From Lujinxingia vulgaris (lineage in GTDB: Bacteria > Myxococcota_A > Bradymonadia > Bradymonadales > Bradymonadaceae), in assembly GCF_007997015.1 (NCBI RefSeq), contig NZ_VOSM01000016.1, positions 26,262-90,261 of the forward strand: a stretch of 64,000 nucleotides of DNA, given 5' to 3'. The position numbers and the translations under genes were made by a program. Below are positions 28,856 to 39,657 of the stretch, in pieces (within the stretch, counting starts at the first letter, position 1; every line of letters starts with the position of its first letter). The notes beneath the pieces were generated by a model. The model worked only from the letters and a program-made list of their open reading frames with translations, searched no databases and was not told where the DNA came from.

Positions 28856-29554
28856 TCAGCGCGTCGCGGGGGCGTCTTCGGAGGGAGCTTCTTCGGTGGG
28901 GGGCACTTCGACGGGAGTCCCATCGGCCGGCGTAAAGCCCATCGACACCGAGTTTACGCAGTAGCGCAGCCCGGTGGGAGCCGGCCCATCGGGAAAAATA
29001 TGCCCCAGGTGCCCGCCGCAGCGGCTGCAATGCACCTCCACGCGGCGCATCCCGTGGCGGGTGTCCATCTTCGTGCCCACCGCTTCTTCGGAGATGGGCG
29101 CATAAAAGCTCGGCCAGCCCGTGCGCGAGTCGTACTTATGCTCCGAGGAGAAGAGCGCCTGGCCGCAGCCCGCGCATACAAAGGTCCCGTCTTCTTTGAC
29201 GTGCAGAAGCTCCCCGCTGCCCGCCCGCTCGGTGCCCTCTTCGCGCAACACCCGGTACTGCGCCGGGGTGAGCCGCTCGCGCCACTCCTCCTCGCTCAGC
29301 TGAACCTCGGGCTGGGCCTCCCGAATCGGGATCTCCTCGAGGCTGGGGCGCTCAAACGCATCACGCTCCGAGGCGACCTGGGCGCTCTGCGCCTGGCCGA
29401 GCACATAACGCGGGCGCACCTGCGCCTCGCTCGACGAGTTGGCGCTGCAGCTTGAGCCGCTCAGAAGTCCAAGCGCCATCAGGCTGAGCGCCCCCACGAG
29501 CATCGGGCGTTTTAATAATCGAAAGCGGGGAGTGGGGTCGGGTCGAGACGTCAC
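28856..29554 (-). CDS. msrB: Peptide-methionine (R)-S-oxide reductase, exported lipoprotein form
   Basis: A 232-residue protein that repairs methionine-R-sulfoxide in proteins outside the cytoplasm. A basic start, a hydrophobic helix and a lipobox-like SGSSC show export as a lipoprotein. The MsrB domain spans about 75-215: zinc pairs CAGC and CSRC, the GGHLGHIF segment, and the catalytic Cys in RYCVNSVSM. The GTG at 29554 is chosen over the longer frame because GAGG lies 6 bases upstream. A Glu/Pro/Thr-rich tail ends the protein. Adjacent envelope lipoproteins may be among its clients; that is inference. Confidence 0.93.
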   Translation of the reverse strand: MTSRPDPTPRFRLLKRPMLVGALSLMALGLLSGSSCSANSSSEAQVRPRYVLGQAQSAQVASERDAFERPSLEEIPIREAQPEVQLSEEEWRERLTPAQYRVLREEGTERAGSGELLHVKEDGTFVCAGCGQALFSSEHKYDSRTGWPSFYAPISEEAVGTKMDTRHGMRRVEVHCSRCGGHLGHIFPDGPAPTGLRYCVNSVSMGFTPADGTPVEVPPTEEAPSEDAPATR

Positions 29555-29704
29555 ATCGATCCTCGGGCAAAGTTCAACCAGCGCACACACCCATCGTAAC
29601 ACAGGAGGGCGCCGGGGTATTGCCACATCGTCTCAATCGAGCCCGCAGAGCTCCCTCCATGCCGCGCCCTGATCGCAGCGACGGCCGGGGAGCTGGATGC
29701 ACCC

Positions 29705-31138
29705 TTAGCGGGTGGTGAAGTAGACGTCCTGCACCGCATCGACGTAGGCGCCGGCCAGCGCGTCGATAAAGCCGCCCAGGCCGCCCTCCCCAAGATCGAC
29801 GTTGACGCTCTCCTCAGAGCTCACACCCTCGACCACCCCCTGCTGGAACACCAGGTCGATGGCCTCCGGGTTGGTCTTCCAGAGGAAGTTCTCCTCGCTC
29901 ACGCCCATGCCCTCGTCGATGCGCGCGGGATCTTCGGTGCGCACCATCCAGGGAACCTCCGCCGGCAGCGTGCGCCCGCCTTCAAAGAAGCTCGAGAGGT
30001 TCAGGTGTACCGCCGGCTCGCTGTAGGGCAGGGCGGTCGGCTCGTAGAGCGCGCCGGCCAGCGCGCTGAAGAGCTCGTCGATGCGCTGGATATTCTCCAC
30101 GGTGGGCTGCTCCCACTGCAGGGTCGTCTGCACCTCGCTGGTCAGACCCATGCGCAGGGCGTCGCGGGCCCGGGAGAGGGCGTCTCTGAGCGCGGTGCGC
30201 GAGGCCTGCAGCCGGTCGGGCTGCGCCACGCGACGAAAGAGCCGCGCGTCGAGGTAGCTCACCGTGTAGTCGGTCGGGGTGTAGCCCGCCACGTAGCGCT
30301 CATCATCGAGGTTTACGTCCTGGCGCCACGCCCCGAACGCCCCGTCCAGCGTCCAGCTATGCTCGTAGGCCGAGACGGCGTAGAGCGCCGCGCGCACCAC
30401 CTGCAGCGCGGCCTGAATCGTGGCCAGCTCCGCGCGCCCCAGCGTCAGGCTCAGCGAGGGATCGTGAAAGACCTCCCCGGGCACATAAAAACGCACAAAA
30501 TCCGGATCGTCGATGGCCACCTGCAGCTGCGCGTCCAGCCCGCCGAGGGCGTTGGCGATGCTCACAAGGTGGCGCGCCAGCGTGTCGCCCGGCTCGTTGA
30601 GCCCCTCGACAAAACGCGTGATCGACTCCAGCTCCTCAAGCTCCCAGGGGAGCTCGGGCGCAAGCAGGCTGCGGATCCCCAGGTACTGCCCGTCGTCGGC
30701 CCAGCGCGCCCCGCGGCTGGCCCAGTACAAAAGCCCTTCATCGCCGTAAAGAACCTCGGCGGCGGCAAGCGGCTCTGCGGCCCCCAGCGACTCGGTGAGC
30801 AGCCGCCCCACCTCGGGCATCCCCGGCACCAGCAAAAGATCGCACATCGCTCGCCCCGCAGCCGCCTCCCCATCGCTCGGGTCGACCTCCAGGCGCTGCT
30901 GGTACATCGCCCGCGCCCCGGCCACATCGTGGGCCATCAAGGCCTGCTCGGCCTCTCCCAGCGAGGGCACCGGCTCTCCCGGCTCGTTGTCGGCATCAAA
31001 GATTGGGTCGGCTCCGGCGCTCTCATTAAAACTTTCGCCGCAGCCGGTCGCGCCCACGCTGAGCGCGCCGATGCTCAGCGCCCCCACAAGCGCTGTGCGT
31101 CCAAGCCAGGTCTTTAAAGATGTCATTGAGGTCATCAT
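29705..31138 (-). CDS. Uncharacterised lipoprotein with TPR-like start
   Basis: A 477-residue lipoprotein (lipobox-like VGATGC). Residues about 50-90 read as a TPR-like helix pair (SLGEAEQALMAHDVAGARAMYQQRLEVDPSDGEAAAGRA). The rest is a helical region ending in SVNVDLGEGGLGGFIDALAGAYVDAVQDVYFTTR-type sequence without a family I know. Start: ATG at 31138, with GGAG 9 bases upstream; a GTG at 31153 is also in frame. Similar long TPR lipoproteins are common in Myxococcota-like genomes. Function unknown. Confidence 0.7.
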   Translation of the reverse strand: MMTSMTSLKTWLGRTALVGALSIGALSVGATGCGESFNESAGADPIFDADNEPGEPVPSLGEAEQALMAHDVAGARAMYQQRLEVDPSDGEAAAGRAMCDLLLVPGMPEVGRLLTESLGAAEPLAAAEVLYGDEGLLYWASRGARWADDGQYLGIRSLLAPELPWELEELESITRFVEGLNEPGDTLARHLVSIANALGGLDAQLQVAIDDPDFVRFYVPGEVFHDPSLSLTLGRAELATIQAALQVVRAALYAVSAYEHSWTLDGAFGAWRQDVNLDDERYVAGYTPTDYTVSYLDARLFRRVAQPDRLQASRTALRDALSRARDALRMGLTSEVQTTLQWEQPTVENIQRIDELFSALAGALYEPTALPYSEPAVHLNLSSFFEGGRTLPAEVPWMVRTEDPARIDEGMGVSEENFLWKTNPEAIDLVFQQGVVEGVSSEESVNVDLGEGGLGGFIDALAGAYVDAVQDVYFTTR

Positions 31139-31538
31139 CGGGGGGATCTCCACGCAAAGAAGCGTAGTGCACCGGGCGGCTGCTCACAAGATCTCGGTGG
31201 TGCGCCAGTGAGCGCGCCGACATTCGGCCGGGGCGAGCGACGCATGATCATGACTGTGCAAGATCTTTGCCGTCGCCCGCTTCAGGCGCTCTTTATCGAC
31301 CTCCCCACCGTGTTTCAAGCCCCATCCTCCCCGGGCCGGCCTTTTGCCCGATGCCGGCCCCGGCACGATCTGGTCAAGCGCTGCTCCACCCCCGGAGCGC
31401 GCCCCCACCGCCCCACAGGCCCGCAGCGCCGCGTGGCGCGCACCCGCACCTACACCCTTTGGCCTTCGCGCCATCGTGGCCTATACTGCCCCACAGGTCC
31501 CCATCTCGCGGACCCTCCCGTTTTGGTGAGGCTGTACC
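31139..31538. other. Divergent intergenic region with GC-rich hairpin
   Basis: About 400 bp between divergent lipoprotein genes. An 8-bp perfect stem (GGGCCGGC, 31333-31340, with GCCGGCCC, 31353-31360) lies near the middle. Open frames in this stretch look like composition artefacts. No promoter is clear enough to call. Confidence 0.4.
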
Positions 31539-32750
31539 ATGCGCGCGCTCGTCTCAAAACCTGGTCGGCACCCTCAACGCCCCCGGCGCCCCCGGCGTCT
31601 TCGGCGCCTCGCCATGCTCCTGCTTGGCCTGGCCACCCTGAGCTTAAGCGCCTGCCCCACCTTCGAAGATGACTTAAGCGGCCACTACCGCCAGACGCTC
31701 ATCACCGAGCTTGACGACGAGGCCCTGGCCGTCGACCTCTTTCGCTTCGGCGACGACGTGCGCGCCATCGTGCGTTTTTATGAGCTCGCCAGCGCCAGCG
31801 CCCGCGAAGACGCCTACGCCCCCGAAAACCAGTCCCGCTGCGCCTGGACCCAGCCCGCCCCCTTCGATAAGGCCGAGCGCGCCTTCGATCTGCGCCTGCT
31901 CCCCACCGCTCGCCATGCAGGCTTAAGCTTGAGCGGCCGCTTCGACGACCAGGATCGCCTCCAGCTTCTCGTCCAGCGCGACGATGAGACCTCCCCCGCT
32001 CCCCTGCTGATGGAGGCTTCCTCCGAGCTCCCCAACGCCGCCTGCCAGACCATCGACGACCTCATCCTGCGCGCGCGCTTTGGCGCCGGCGCCCCCAACG
32101 CCTTTCCCCCCGAGACCTACACCCTGCGCCACCCCGTCTTCAGCCTGCTCTGGGTGGGAGTGGAGGCCGTCAATACCAACGGCGCCATCGTCTTTGTCGC
32201 CATCAACCGCACCGAACCCTCGGTGCGCCTGAGCCCCGGCGCCCAGTTCATCCCCGGCGATAACGTCATCGCCGGCGACCTGCGCTTAAGCGTGCCCCCA
32301 CCCCCCGATCGCATCCTCGCCAGGAGCGGCTCCACCCGCTTTGGCCTGGCCCACCCGGTGGTCATCGACGACTCCGAGAGCGACGACCGCTTTGCCTGGA
32401 ACATCAGCGAAGAACCCCTCATCGCCACCAGCCTGCAAAACGGCGTCGTCGAAGACGCCCCCGAGGGCATCCTGACCAACGGCTGGGGCCAGGCGATCTT
32501 CTTTGTCGAGGGCTCCCTCGACCAGCTCGACGACGAGCTGCGCGCCCGCATCGAAGGCCTCGATGAGGCCAACCCCAACCAACACTTTTACATCGCGCAG
32601 GTCTTCTTCTATAACGATGAAGTCGTCGCCCTCAGACTCCCCCCCCGGCCCCGGCCGGGGATCGTGTCCAACGCCGTCGACCTCCTGCTCACCACCGATT
32701 TCCTCGAGGCCCGCGAGGTCCTCCTTCCTCGCCTCTTCTTCTACAACTGA
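31539..32750 (+). CDS. Uncharacterised lipoprotein
   Basis: A 403-residue protein with an unusually Arg/Pro-rich n-region, one hydrophobic helix and a lipobox (LSLSAC). The body has no motif I recognise. It contains segments such as YALRHPVFSLLWVGVEAVNTNGAIVFVAI-like beta strands. The next gene, for an outer-membrane barrel, starts 6 bp after its stop, so the two are surely co-transcribed and may form an outer-membrane complex; that is inference. GAGG sits 7 bases before the ATG. Confidence 0.7.
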   Translation: MRALVSKPGRHPQRPRRPRRLRRLAMLLLGLATLSLSACPTFEDDLSGHYRQTLITELDDEALAVDLFRFGDDVRAIVRFYELASASAREDAYAPENQSRCAWTQPAPFDKAERAFDLRLLPTARHAGLSLSGRFDDQDRLQLLVQRDDETSPAPLLMEASSELPNAACQTIDDLILRARFGAGAPNAFPPETYTLRHPVFSLLWVGVEAVNTNGAIVFVAINRTEPSVRLSPGAQFIPGDNVIAGDLRLSVPPPPDRILARSGSTRFGLAHPVVIDDSESDDRFAWNISEEPLIATSLQNGVVEDAPEGILTNGWGQAIFFVEGSLDQLDDELRARIEGLDEANPNQHFYIAQVFFYNDEVVALRLPPRPRPGIVSNAVDLLLTTDFLEAREVLLPRLFFYN

Positions 32751-32756
32751 GTCGCG

Positions 32757-34340
32757 ATGCCCCCGTCGACCACGACCCCCACATCCCGGTCGCGGCGAAC
32801 GCCCGCGGTAGCCCGGGCGCTGGCGTCGTGGGCCTTCTGCCTGAGTTTTGCCTCTCTCTGCTCCGAGGCCGCCGCCCAGAGCGCGCCGGAGCCCGGGGCC
32901 GAGCTGCCCCCGCGCCTGGCCATCGCCCCCGACGCCCGCGCCTTTGTCGCCACAGGCCAGCTCGACACTCTCGACGAGGAGCGCGCCTTTGCGCTCCACC
33001 ACAGCCTGGAGCTCGGCGCCCGGCGCTACTTTCTGCCCGGCGATAACTTCGAGCTCGTCGCCTCCGACGCCCTCTCCACCTCCATCACCTCCGAGCCCCT
33101 CTACGAGGGCACCCTGGCCCTGGCCCGCCAGTGGGCCGAGATGGGCGAAGAGGCCTTTAAGCGCCTCCAGGCCGACGACGCCATCGCGCACCTGGAGCGC
33201 GCGCTGCAGAACTACCGCGCCATCGACCACGATCGCATCGCCCCCGAAGAGATCGCCCACACCCTGCTTTTCCTCGCGCTCAGCTACCTGGAAGACGGCA
33301 CCAACGTGGTGCGCCCCTTAGAGCTGATGCAGGAGATGATCCTCCTCGACCCCTCCCGGCGCATCCTCCCGGGCTACTACCCCGACTTCATCGTCCAGTA
33401 CTACCGCAGCGCCCGCGACACCCTCTTTCGCGAGCTCTCCACCGGCGGCCCCTCCATCGAGGAGGCCGCCCGCAGCGCCGAGCTTTTGCAGGCCGACTAC
33501 CTCCTCTACACCTTCGCGCTGCCCACCCCCGGGGATGAAGCCGCCCGCGGCGCGGAGCGCCCCTCCCAGACCGCTGCGTCTTCGCAGGATGATTTTACCG
33601 TCATCGCCTTTCTCTACGACGCCTCCGCCGAGACCTTCCTGCCCCCGGAGTCCCTTCGCCTGACCAGCCTGGAGCCGACGCTTCTGCAGAACGCCGCCAA
33701 CCGCCTGGCCAGCCGCCTGGCCGCCTGCGTGCTTTTGCCCGACGATGAGCCCCTGGCCAACGGCGCCGACGATCTCATGGCCAGCCGCGGCCAGGGCCGC
33801 CTGGGCCTGGAGCTGGGCATGGCCTACGCCTCGTTTTTGAGCGTCGCCCCCCCGCTGCAGAGCCCCTTTGGCAACATCGGCGTCGGCTTAGGCTTTAGCT
33901 ACGCGCTCACCCGCGAGTTCCAGCTCGTCGCCGGCCTCCAGCTCCTCAACTCCCTGCGCGACTACAACGGGCTCTTACGCGACGACTTCACCACCCTGCG
34001 CTCCTGGCTCGGTGGCCGCCTGGCCTGGGAGCTCGGCCCCCTGGAGCTGGGCATCGCCGCCAACTTCGAGTTCGCCAGCCTCTCAAAAATCCGCGTCTTC
34101 ACCGACAAAAGCTGCATCCCCGCCCCCGACACCCTCTGCCCCGGAGAGCTGGGCACCCGCACCTACGAGATGGGCGCCCCGCTGCTCGGCGCCCACCTCA
34201 ACCCCCGCATCTCCCTGCGCCTGACCCGCTCCCTCTGGCTCACCCTCAACGCTTCGGTCGGCTACTACCTCAGCCCCGTCGAAGACGATCTGCTCAACCT
34301 CCCCGCAAGCTCCGACCTCGGCATCCGCTACCGCTTCTAA
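32757..34340 (+). CDS. Outer-membrane beta-barrel protein with N-terminal helical repeat domain
   Basis: A 527-residue protein with a signal peptide (cleavage near AAAQS). Residues about 110-220 look like TPR helices (DDAIAHLERALQNYRAI, HTLLFLALSYLED). The last 200 residues alternate hydrophobic and polar positions with aromatic ends (LGLELGMAYASFL, IGVGLGFSYALTREFQLVAG, LWLTLNASVGYYLSP) and the chain ends GIRYRF, a C-terminal Phe as in barrels inserted by BamA. It lies 6 bp after a lipoprotein gene, likely its partner. Family unknown. Confidence 0.72.
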   Translation: MPPSTTTPTSRSRRTPAVARALASWAFCLSFASLCSEAAAQSAPEPGAELPPRLAIAPDARAFVATGQLDTLDEERAFALHHSLELGARRYFLPGDNFELVASDALSTSITSEPLYEGTLALARQWAEMGEEAFKRLQADDAIAHLERALQNYRAIDHDRIAPEEIAHTLLFLALSYLEDGTNVVRPLELMQEMILLDPSRRILPGYYPDFIVQYYRSARDTLFRELSTGGPSIEEAARSAELLQADYLLYTFALPTPGDEAARGAERPSQTAASSQDDFTVIAFLYDASAETFLPPESLRLTSLEPTLLQNAANRLASRLAACVLLPDDEPLANGADDLMASRGQGRLGLELGMAYASFLSVAPPLQSPFGNIGVGLGFSYALTREFQLVAGLQLLNSLRDYNGLLRDDFTTLRSWLGGRLAWELGPLELGIAANFEFASLSKIRVFTDKSCIPAPDTLCPGELGTRTYEMGAPLLGAHLNPRISLRLTRSLWLTLNASVGYYLSPVEDDLLNLPASSDLGIRYRF

Positions 34341-34495
34341 TCGTTTCAGTTAGTGGCGCCTCGCCATTCTGAACTTCCCGTAGATACTGCCTTAAATATC
34401 GCCCCCCTCCGGGGCCTCCTGACCTTCGATGGTTTGCCTTCGTTGAAAAACGAACACATCGAACACATCGAAAACGTCGTAAAAAAGGATCTTCG

Positions 34496-35482
34496 ATGCT
34501 CGACCAACGCCTTAAGCACGCCACCGCCGTCGCCCCGGCCACCATCGCCAACGTCGCGGTGGGCTTTGACATCCTCGGCTTCAGCTTGAGTGAGATCGAC
34601 GGCGCCACCGGCCTCTCCGACCGCGTGCGCGTCGAGCGCGTCGACAAGCCCGGCGTGCACCTGGTGGAGATCAGCGGCGACGACGCCCTCATCCAGGACC
34701 TTCCCACCGACGCCGAGGCCAACACCGCCACCGCCGGCCTGGTGCAGATGGCCCTCGACAAAAAACTCGACTTCGGCCTGGAGGTCCGCGTCTTTAAAGG
34801 CGTCCCCATCTCCCGCGGCCTGGGCGGCGCGGCCACCAGCGCGGTGGCCGCAGTCGTGGCCGCAAGCGCCGTGCTCGACACGCCTCTCTCGCTCCCCGAG
34901 CGTTTCAAATACGCGCTCCTGGGCGAAACCCTGGCCGCCGGCCAACCCCACGGCGATAACGTCGCCCCGTCCATGCTCGGCGGACTCATCCTCGTGCGCT
35001 CGATGGACCCCTTCGATGTCGTGCGCATCCCCGTCCCCCACGATTTTGGCGCCGTGGTCGTCGTGCCCGAACTCGCCGTCGATGTGCGCCTCTCCCGCGC
35101 CCAGCTCAGCGAGACGCTGCCGCTCAAGGCCCACGTCGCCCAGTCCGCAAACCTGGCCGGCTTCATCACCGGCTGCTTCCGCGACGACCGCGATCTCATC
35201 ACCCGCTCGCTTCACGACCTTGTCGTCGAGCCCCAGCGCGCCCCCACCATCCCGGGATTTGCCGAGGTCAAACAGGCCGCATTGGACGCCGGCGCCCTGG
35301 GCGTCTCCATCTCCGGGGCAGGCCCGGCCCTCTTTGCGCTCCACGACTTCCGCGCCCGCAAAGGCCAGATCGCCGAGGCCATGCTCAACGCACTGAAGCA
35401 GGCTGGCGTCAACGCCCGCGCCTTCCACTCCCCGGTCAACGGCCTGGGCGCCCACATCATCGAGCGCGGCCCTATCCTCTAA
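34496..35482 (+). CDS. thrB: Homoserine kinase (GHMP family)
   Basis: A 328-residue enzyme that phosphorylates homoserine with ATP in threonine synthesis. The GHMP order is present: APATIANVAVGFDILGF at the N-terminus, the ATP-binding loop PISRGLGGAATSAVAA, GQPHGDNVAPS, and SISGAGPALFAL near the C-terminus. The loop reads GLGGAATS, where the usual form is GLGSSAxS, so two Ser positions are Gly and Ala. Length fits the family. GGA is upstream of the ATG. It stands between an outer-membrane gene and an ABC exporter, with no other threonine genes in view. Confidence 0.9.
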   Translation: MLDQRLKHATAVAPATIANVAVGFDILGFSLSEIDGATGLSDRVRVERVDKPGVHLVEISGDDALIQDLPTDAEANTATAGLVQMALDKKLDFGLEVRVFKGVPISRGLGGAATSAVAAVVAASAVLDTPLSLPERFKYALLGETLAAGQPHGDNVAPSMLGGLILVRSMDPFDVVRIPVPHDFGAVVVVPELAVDVRLSRAQLSETLPLKAHVAQSANLAGFITGCFRDDRDLITRSLHDLVVEPQRAPTIPGFAEVKQAALDAGALGVSISGAGPALFALHDFRARKGQIAEAMLNALKQAGVNARAFHSPVNGLGAHIIERGPIL

Positions 35483-35564
35483 TTTTTTTAACGATTAAAT
35501 CTCAGCGAGCCCCACCTCCTCGCCAGAGCCTCCGTATCACCTTCTCCGCAGCACCCGAGATCCT

Positions 35565-37394
<1,830 letters not shown>

Positions 37395-37555
37395 GCCGCC
37401 GCAGAATAAGCCGCCGCTGAGTAAGCCAGAGAGAAATCGCGCGATAAGCCGCCCCCTTTCGCCGTGTTTAGATTCAGAGAAGCGCCCGGCTCATCGACGC
37501 CGGCGCCTGTTTGACACGTCGAGCTCCAAAAACACTCTCTCGGGGGGAACCCGCC

Positions 37556-38113
37556 ATGGCATGCTCTCACCTGCGCGCGCGCGCCATCCTCATCGCCCTC
37601 GTCTCCATCCTCTGCACCTCGCCAGCTCAGGCCTCCCCCCCCGACGCCGCTTTTAGTGAGAGGGCGCCACTGGCGCAGCAAACCCCTCCTCCCGGCACCG
37701 CCCCGCCGGGTACGCTGCCGCCCGGCTCCACCCAACCCGCACCGCCCACACCCGACCTGCCCGACGCCGGCGATACGTCTGCACCCTACAGCGCCGACAC
37801 CGGCGACGCCGGCGACACAACCCCCGGTCAGCGCACCCAGCCCCACGTCCCCGGCCAGCCCCGACCCGACCGCAACTCCGACGCCGGCGATGACACCGAT
37901 GTTCCCGACTCCGGCCGCTTCTCCATCGGGGAGATCATCAGCGCCGATCTCCCCGACGCCGGCGCCCCCGACGATACAGACGCCCCCGACGCCCGCGTCG
38001 CCGGCTGCCAGAGCGAAGGCGCCCAGGGAAGTCCCTGGGCGATCTCGGTGGTGCTTTTAGGCTTTATGGTCCTGCACGCCGCCGGCCTTCTCGGCCGCCG
38101 ACACGTGCGCTGA
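37556..38113 (+). CDS. Pro/Asp-rich secreted protein with MYXO-CTERM-like sorting tail
   Basis: A 185-residue protein. A signal peptide (ends near PAQAS) leads to a low-complexity body of Pro, Thr, Asp and Gly. The C-terminus reads AGCQSEGAQG, then a hydrophobic helix (WAISVVLLGFMVLHAAGLL) and a basic end GRRHVR. A Gly-Cys, a helix and an Arg cluster form the MYXO-CTERM sorting signal, which is processed by myxosortase and leaves the protein lipidated at the Cys. The ATG at 37556 has GGGGGA upstream. No myxosortase gene is in the window. Function unknown. Confidence 0.62.
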   Translation: MACSHLRARAILIALVSILCTSPAQASPPDAAFSERAPLAQQTPPPGTAPPGTLPPGSTQPAPPTPDLPDAGDTSAPYSADTGDAGDTTPGQRTQPHVPGQPRPDRNSDAGDDTDVPDSGRFSIGEIISADLPDAGAPDDTDAPDARVAGCQSEGAQGSPWAISVVLLGFMVLHAAGLLGRRHVR

Positions 38114-38170
38114 TCTTTTTGATCAGGTCGATCAGGTCGATCAGGTCAATATATTCACGTTGAAACGCAC

Positions 38171-38213
38171 CATCGCCGACCTCGCTGCTCTCGCGCGGGT
38201 GAGGTCGGCGATG
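38171..38213. terminator. Long hairpin between convergent genes
   Basis: A 13-bp perfect stem (CATCGCCGACCTC, 38171-38183, with 38201-38213) and a 17-base loop. There is no long T run, so it is terminator-like but not classical. A small tandem of GATCAGGTC units precedes it near 38120-38148. Confidence 0.6.
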
Positions 38214-38219
38214 GTCTGA

Positions 38220-39242
38220 TCAGGGCGCAAGCCCCACGCTGTATGAAGGGTACACCCCGTACGACCAGCACCCTCCGCCGGAGCAGGGCGGCCCGTCATA
38301 GACTCCGCCCCCGCTCTGCGTCAGCGGCAGATCGATGATCGCCGCGTACCAGAACCCCCACTCATCATAATTGTCAAAAGTCAGCGAGCTGGTGAACACC
38401 GTCACCCCGTCGGCGCGAATCGTCAGATAGGCCGGCACATCGTACCACCCGTCATCAAAGGTCGAGGCGTACACCCCCACATGGTAGCGCCCGGCCTCCG
38501 GGTCGCTATGAATGAGGATCTCGTCCTCATAGGGGTTATACGCGTCGTAGAGCGAGACCTCCGAGCTCCCCCAGTAGGTCCAGTCGTTCTGGTAGTTCAC
38601 GCAGTTTGCGCTATCAAAACTTCCCGCCGACTGCTCGCAGTAGATCAGATCCAGATCCGGCTGGGCGATGCCCCCGCTGTAGGTCCAATAAAGCTCTACC
38701 TCCAGCTCCATCGGAAGATCGGGATCGATGCCCGTATCCGGATCACTTCCCGTATCCGGATCGCCTCCCGTATCCGGATCGCTTCCCGTATCCGGATCAC
38801 TTCCCGTGTCCGGATCACTTCCCGTATCCGGATCGCTGCCCGTATCCGGATCGCTGCCCGTATCCGGATCACTGCCCGTATCCGGATCACTTCCGGCATC
38901 GGGCTCGGGGTCCGTACCTGTGTCGGGATCGCTGCCCACGTCGGGCTCGGGATCGGTGCCGGTGTCCAGGTCGGGCTCGGGATCGTTGCCGGTGTCCGGC
39001 TCGGGATCGTTTCCGGCGTCCGGCTCCGGATCGGGATCGTTGCCGGCGTCCGGCACCCCGGCGTCCTCGTCATCGCCCCCGACGTCCGGACCATCGCCTT
39101 CGCGAATGGGCGTCTCGCTGCACTCGGCCGAAAACGCATTGCCGGCGCAGGGGTCGAGCTGCTCGACGCTCTCCGCACAGCCCACCATCCACAAAACCCC
39201 CATCACCACACACGCTTTAATCTTCACCTTTCGGCTCCGCAT
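38220..39242 (-). CDS. Lipoprotein with DPDTGS repeat stalk and DLDL-type C-terminal domain
   Basis: A 340-residue lipoprotein (lipobox WMVGC). Residues about 60-175 are an acidic stalk dominated by a six-residue repeat (DPDTGS), encoded by an 18-bp DNA repeat near 38720-38890 that is prone to length change. The C-terminal 150 residues form a domain with QPDLDLIYCEQ, GRYHVGVYA and FWYAAIIDLP. The gene at 39658-40566 has the same layout and matching motifs, so the two are paralogues. Probably a surface protein; function unknown. Confidence 0.75.
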   Translation of the reverse strand: MRSRKVKIKACVVMGVLWMVGCAESVEQLDPCAGNAFSAECSETPIREGDGPDVGGDDEDAGVPDAGNDPDPEPDAGNDPEPDTGNDPEPDLDTGTDPEPDVGSDPDTGTDPEPDAGSDPDTGSDPDTGSDPDTGSDPDTGSDPDTGSDPDTGSDPDTGGDPDTGSDPDTGIDPDLPMELEVELYWTYSGGIAQPDLDLIYCEQSAGSFDSANCVNYQNDWTYWGSSEVSLYDAYNPYEDEILIHSDPEAGRYHVGVYASTFDDGWYDVPAYLTIRADGVTVFTSSLTFDNYDEWGFWYAAIIDLPLTQSGGGVYDGPPCSGGGCWSYGVYPSYSVGLAP

Positions 39243-39399
39243 CTCTCAGTCATCGCTGCGGCTCTCACGTCGCCGCCCATCCTTGCGTTACAGTAGGTTA
39301 ACCCTCGACGGAGACGCACCGATTGTCAAATTCGCTCGCGCCGTCAACAAACGCGGCGGCCACCTCCCGCGCTTCGGAAGGGGGCCGCCGTCTGATCAC

Positions 39400-39631
39400 G
39401 CAGGGCAATCGCAAAGTGGGTCCCCACCACCCGCCACCGTAGGGGGACCCCTTGTGGGTCCCCACCACCCGCCACCGTAGGGGGACCCCTTGTGGGTCCC
39501 CACCACCCGCCACCGTAGGGGGACCCCTTGTGGGTCCCCGCCTTGGGAGTTCCGGAGGGGCACAAGACCCCTCCCTACGGATTGGGTGGGGTCTCCATAA
39601 AAAAACCTTGTGGGACTTTGCGATTGCCCTG
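39400..39631. repeat. Tandem 38-bp repeats inside an 18-bp inverted repeat
   Basis: Three exact copies of a 38-bp unit run from 39416 to 39529 and a partial fourth follows. Each unit contains the palindrome GGGGACCC-CTTGT-GGGTCCCC across its junction. The block is enclosed by perfect 18-bp inverted arms, GCAGGGCAATCGCAAAGT at 39400-39417 and its complement at 39614-39631. No ORF inside looks real. It has the look of a small non-autonomous mobile or extragenic repeat element. Confidence 0.75.
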
Positions 39632-39657
39632 CTTGATCACGCGAGCTGTCTTTTCGT

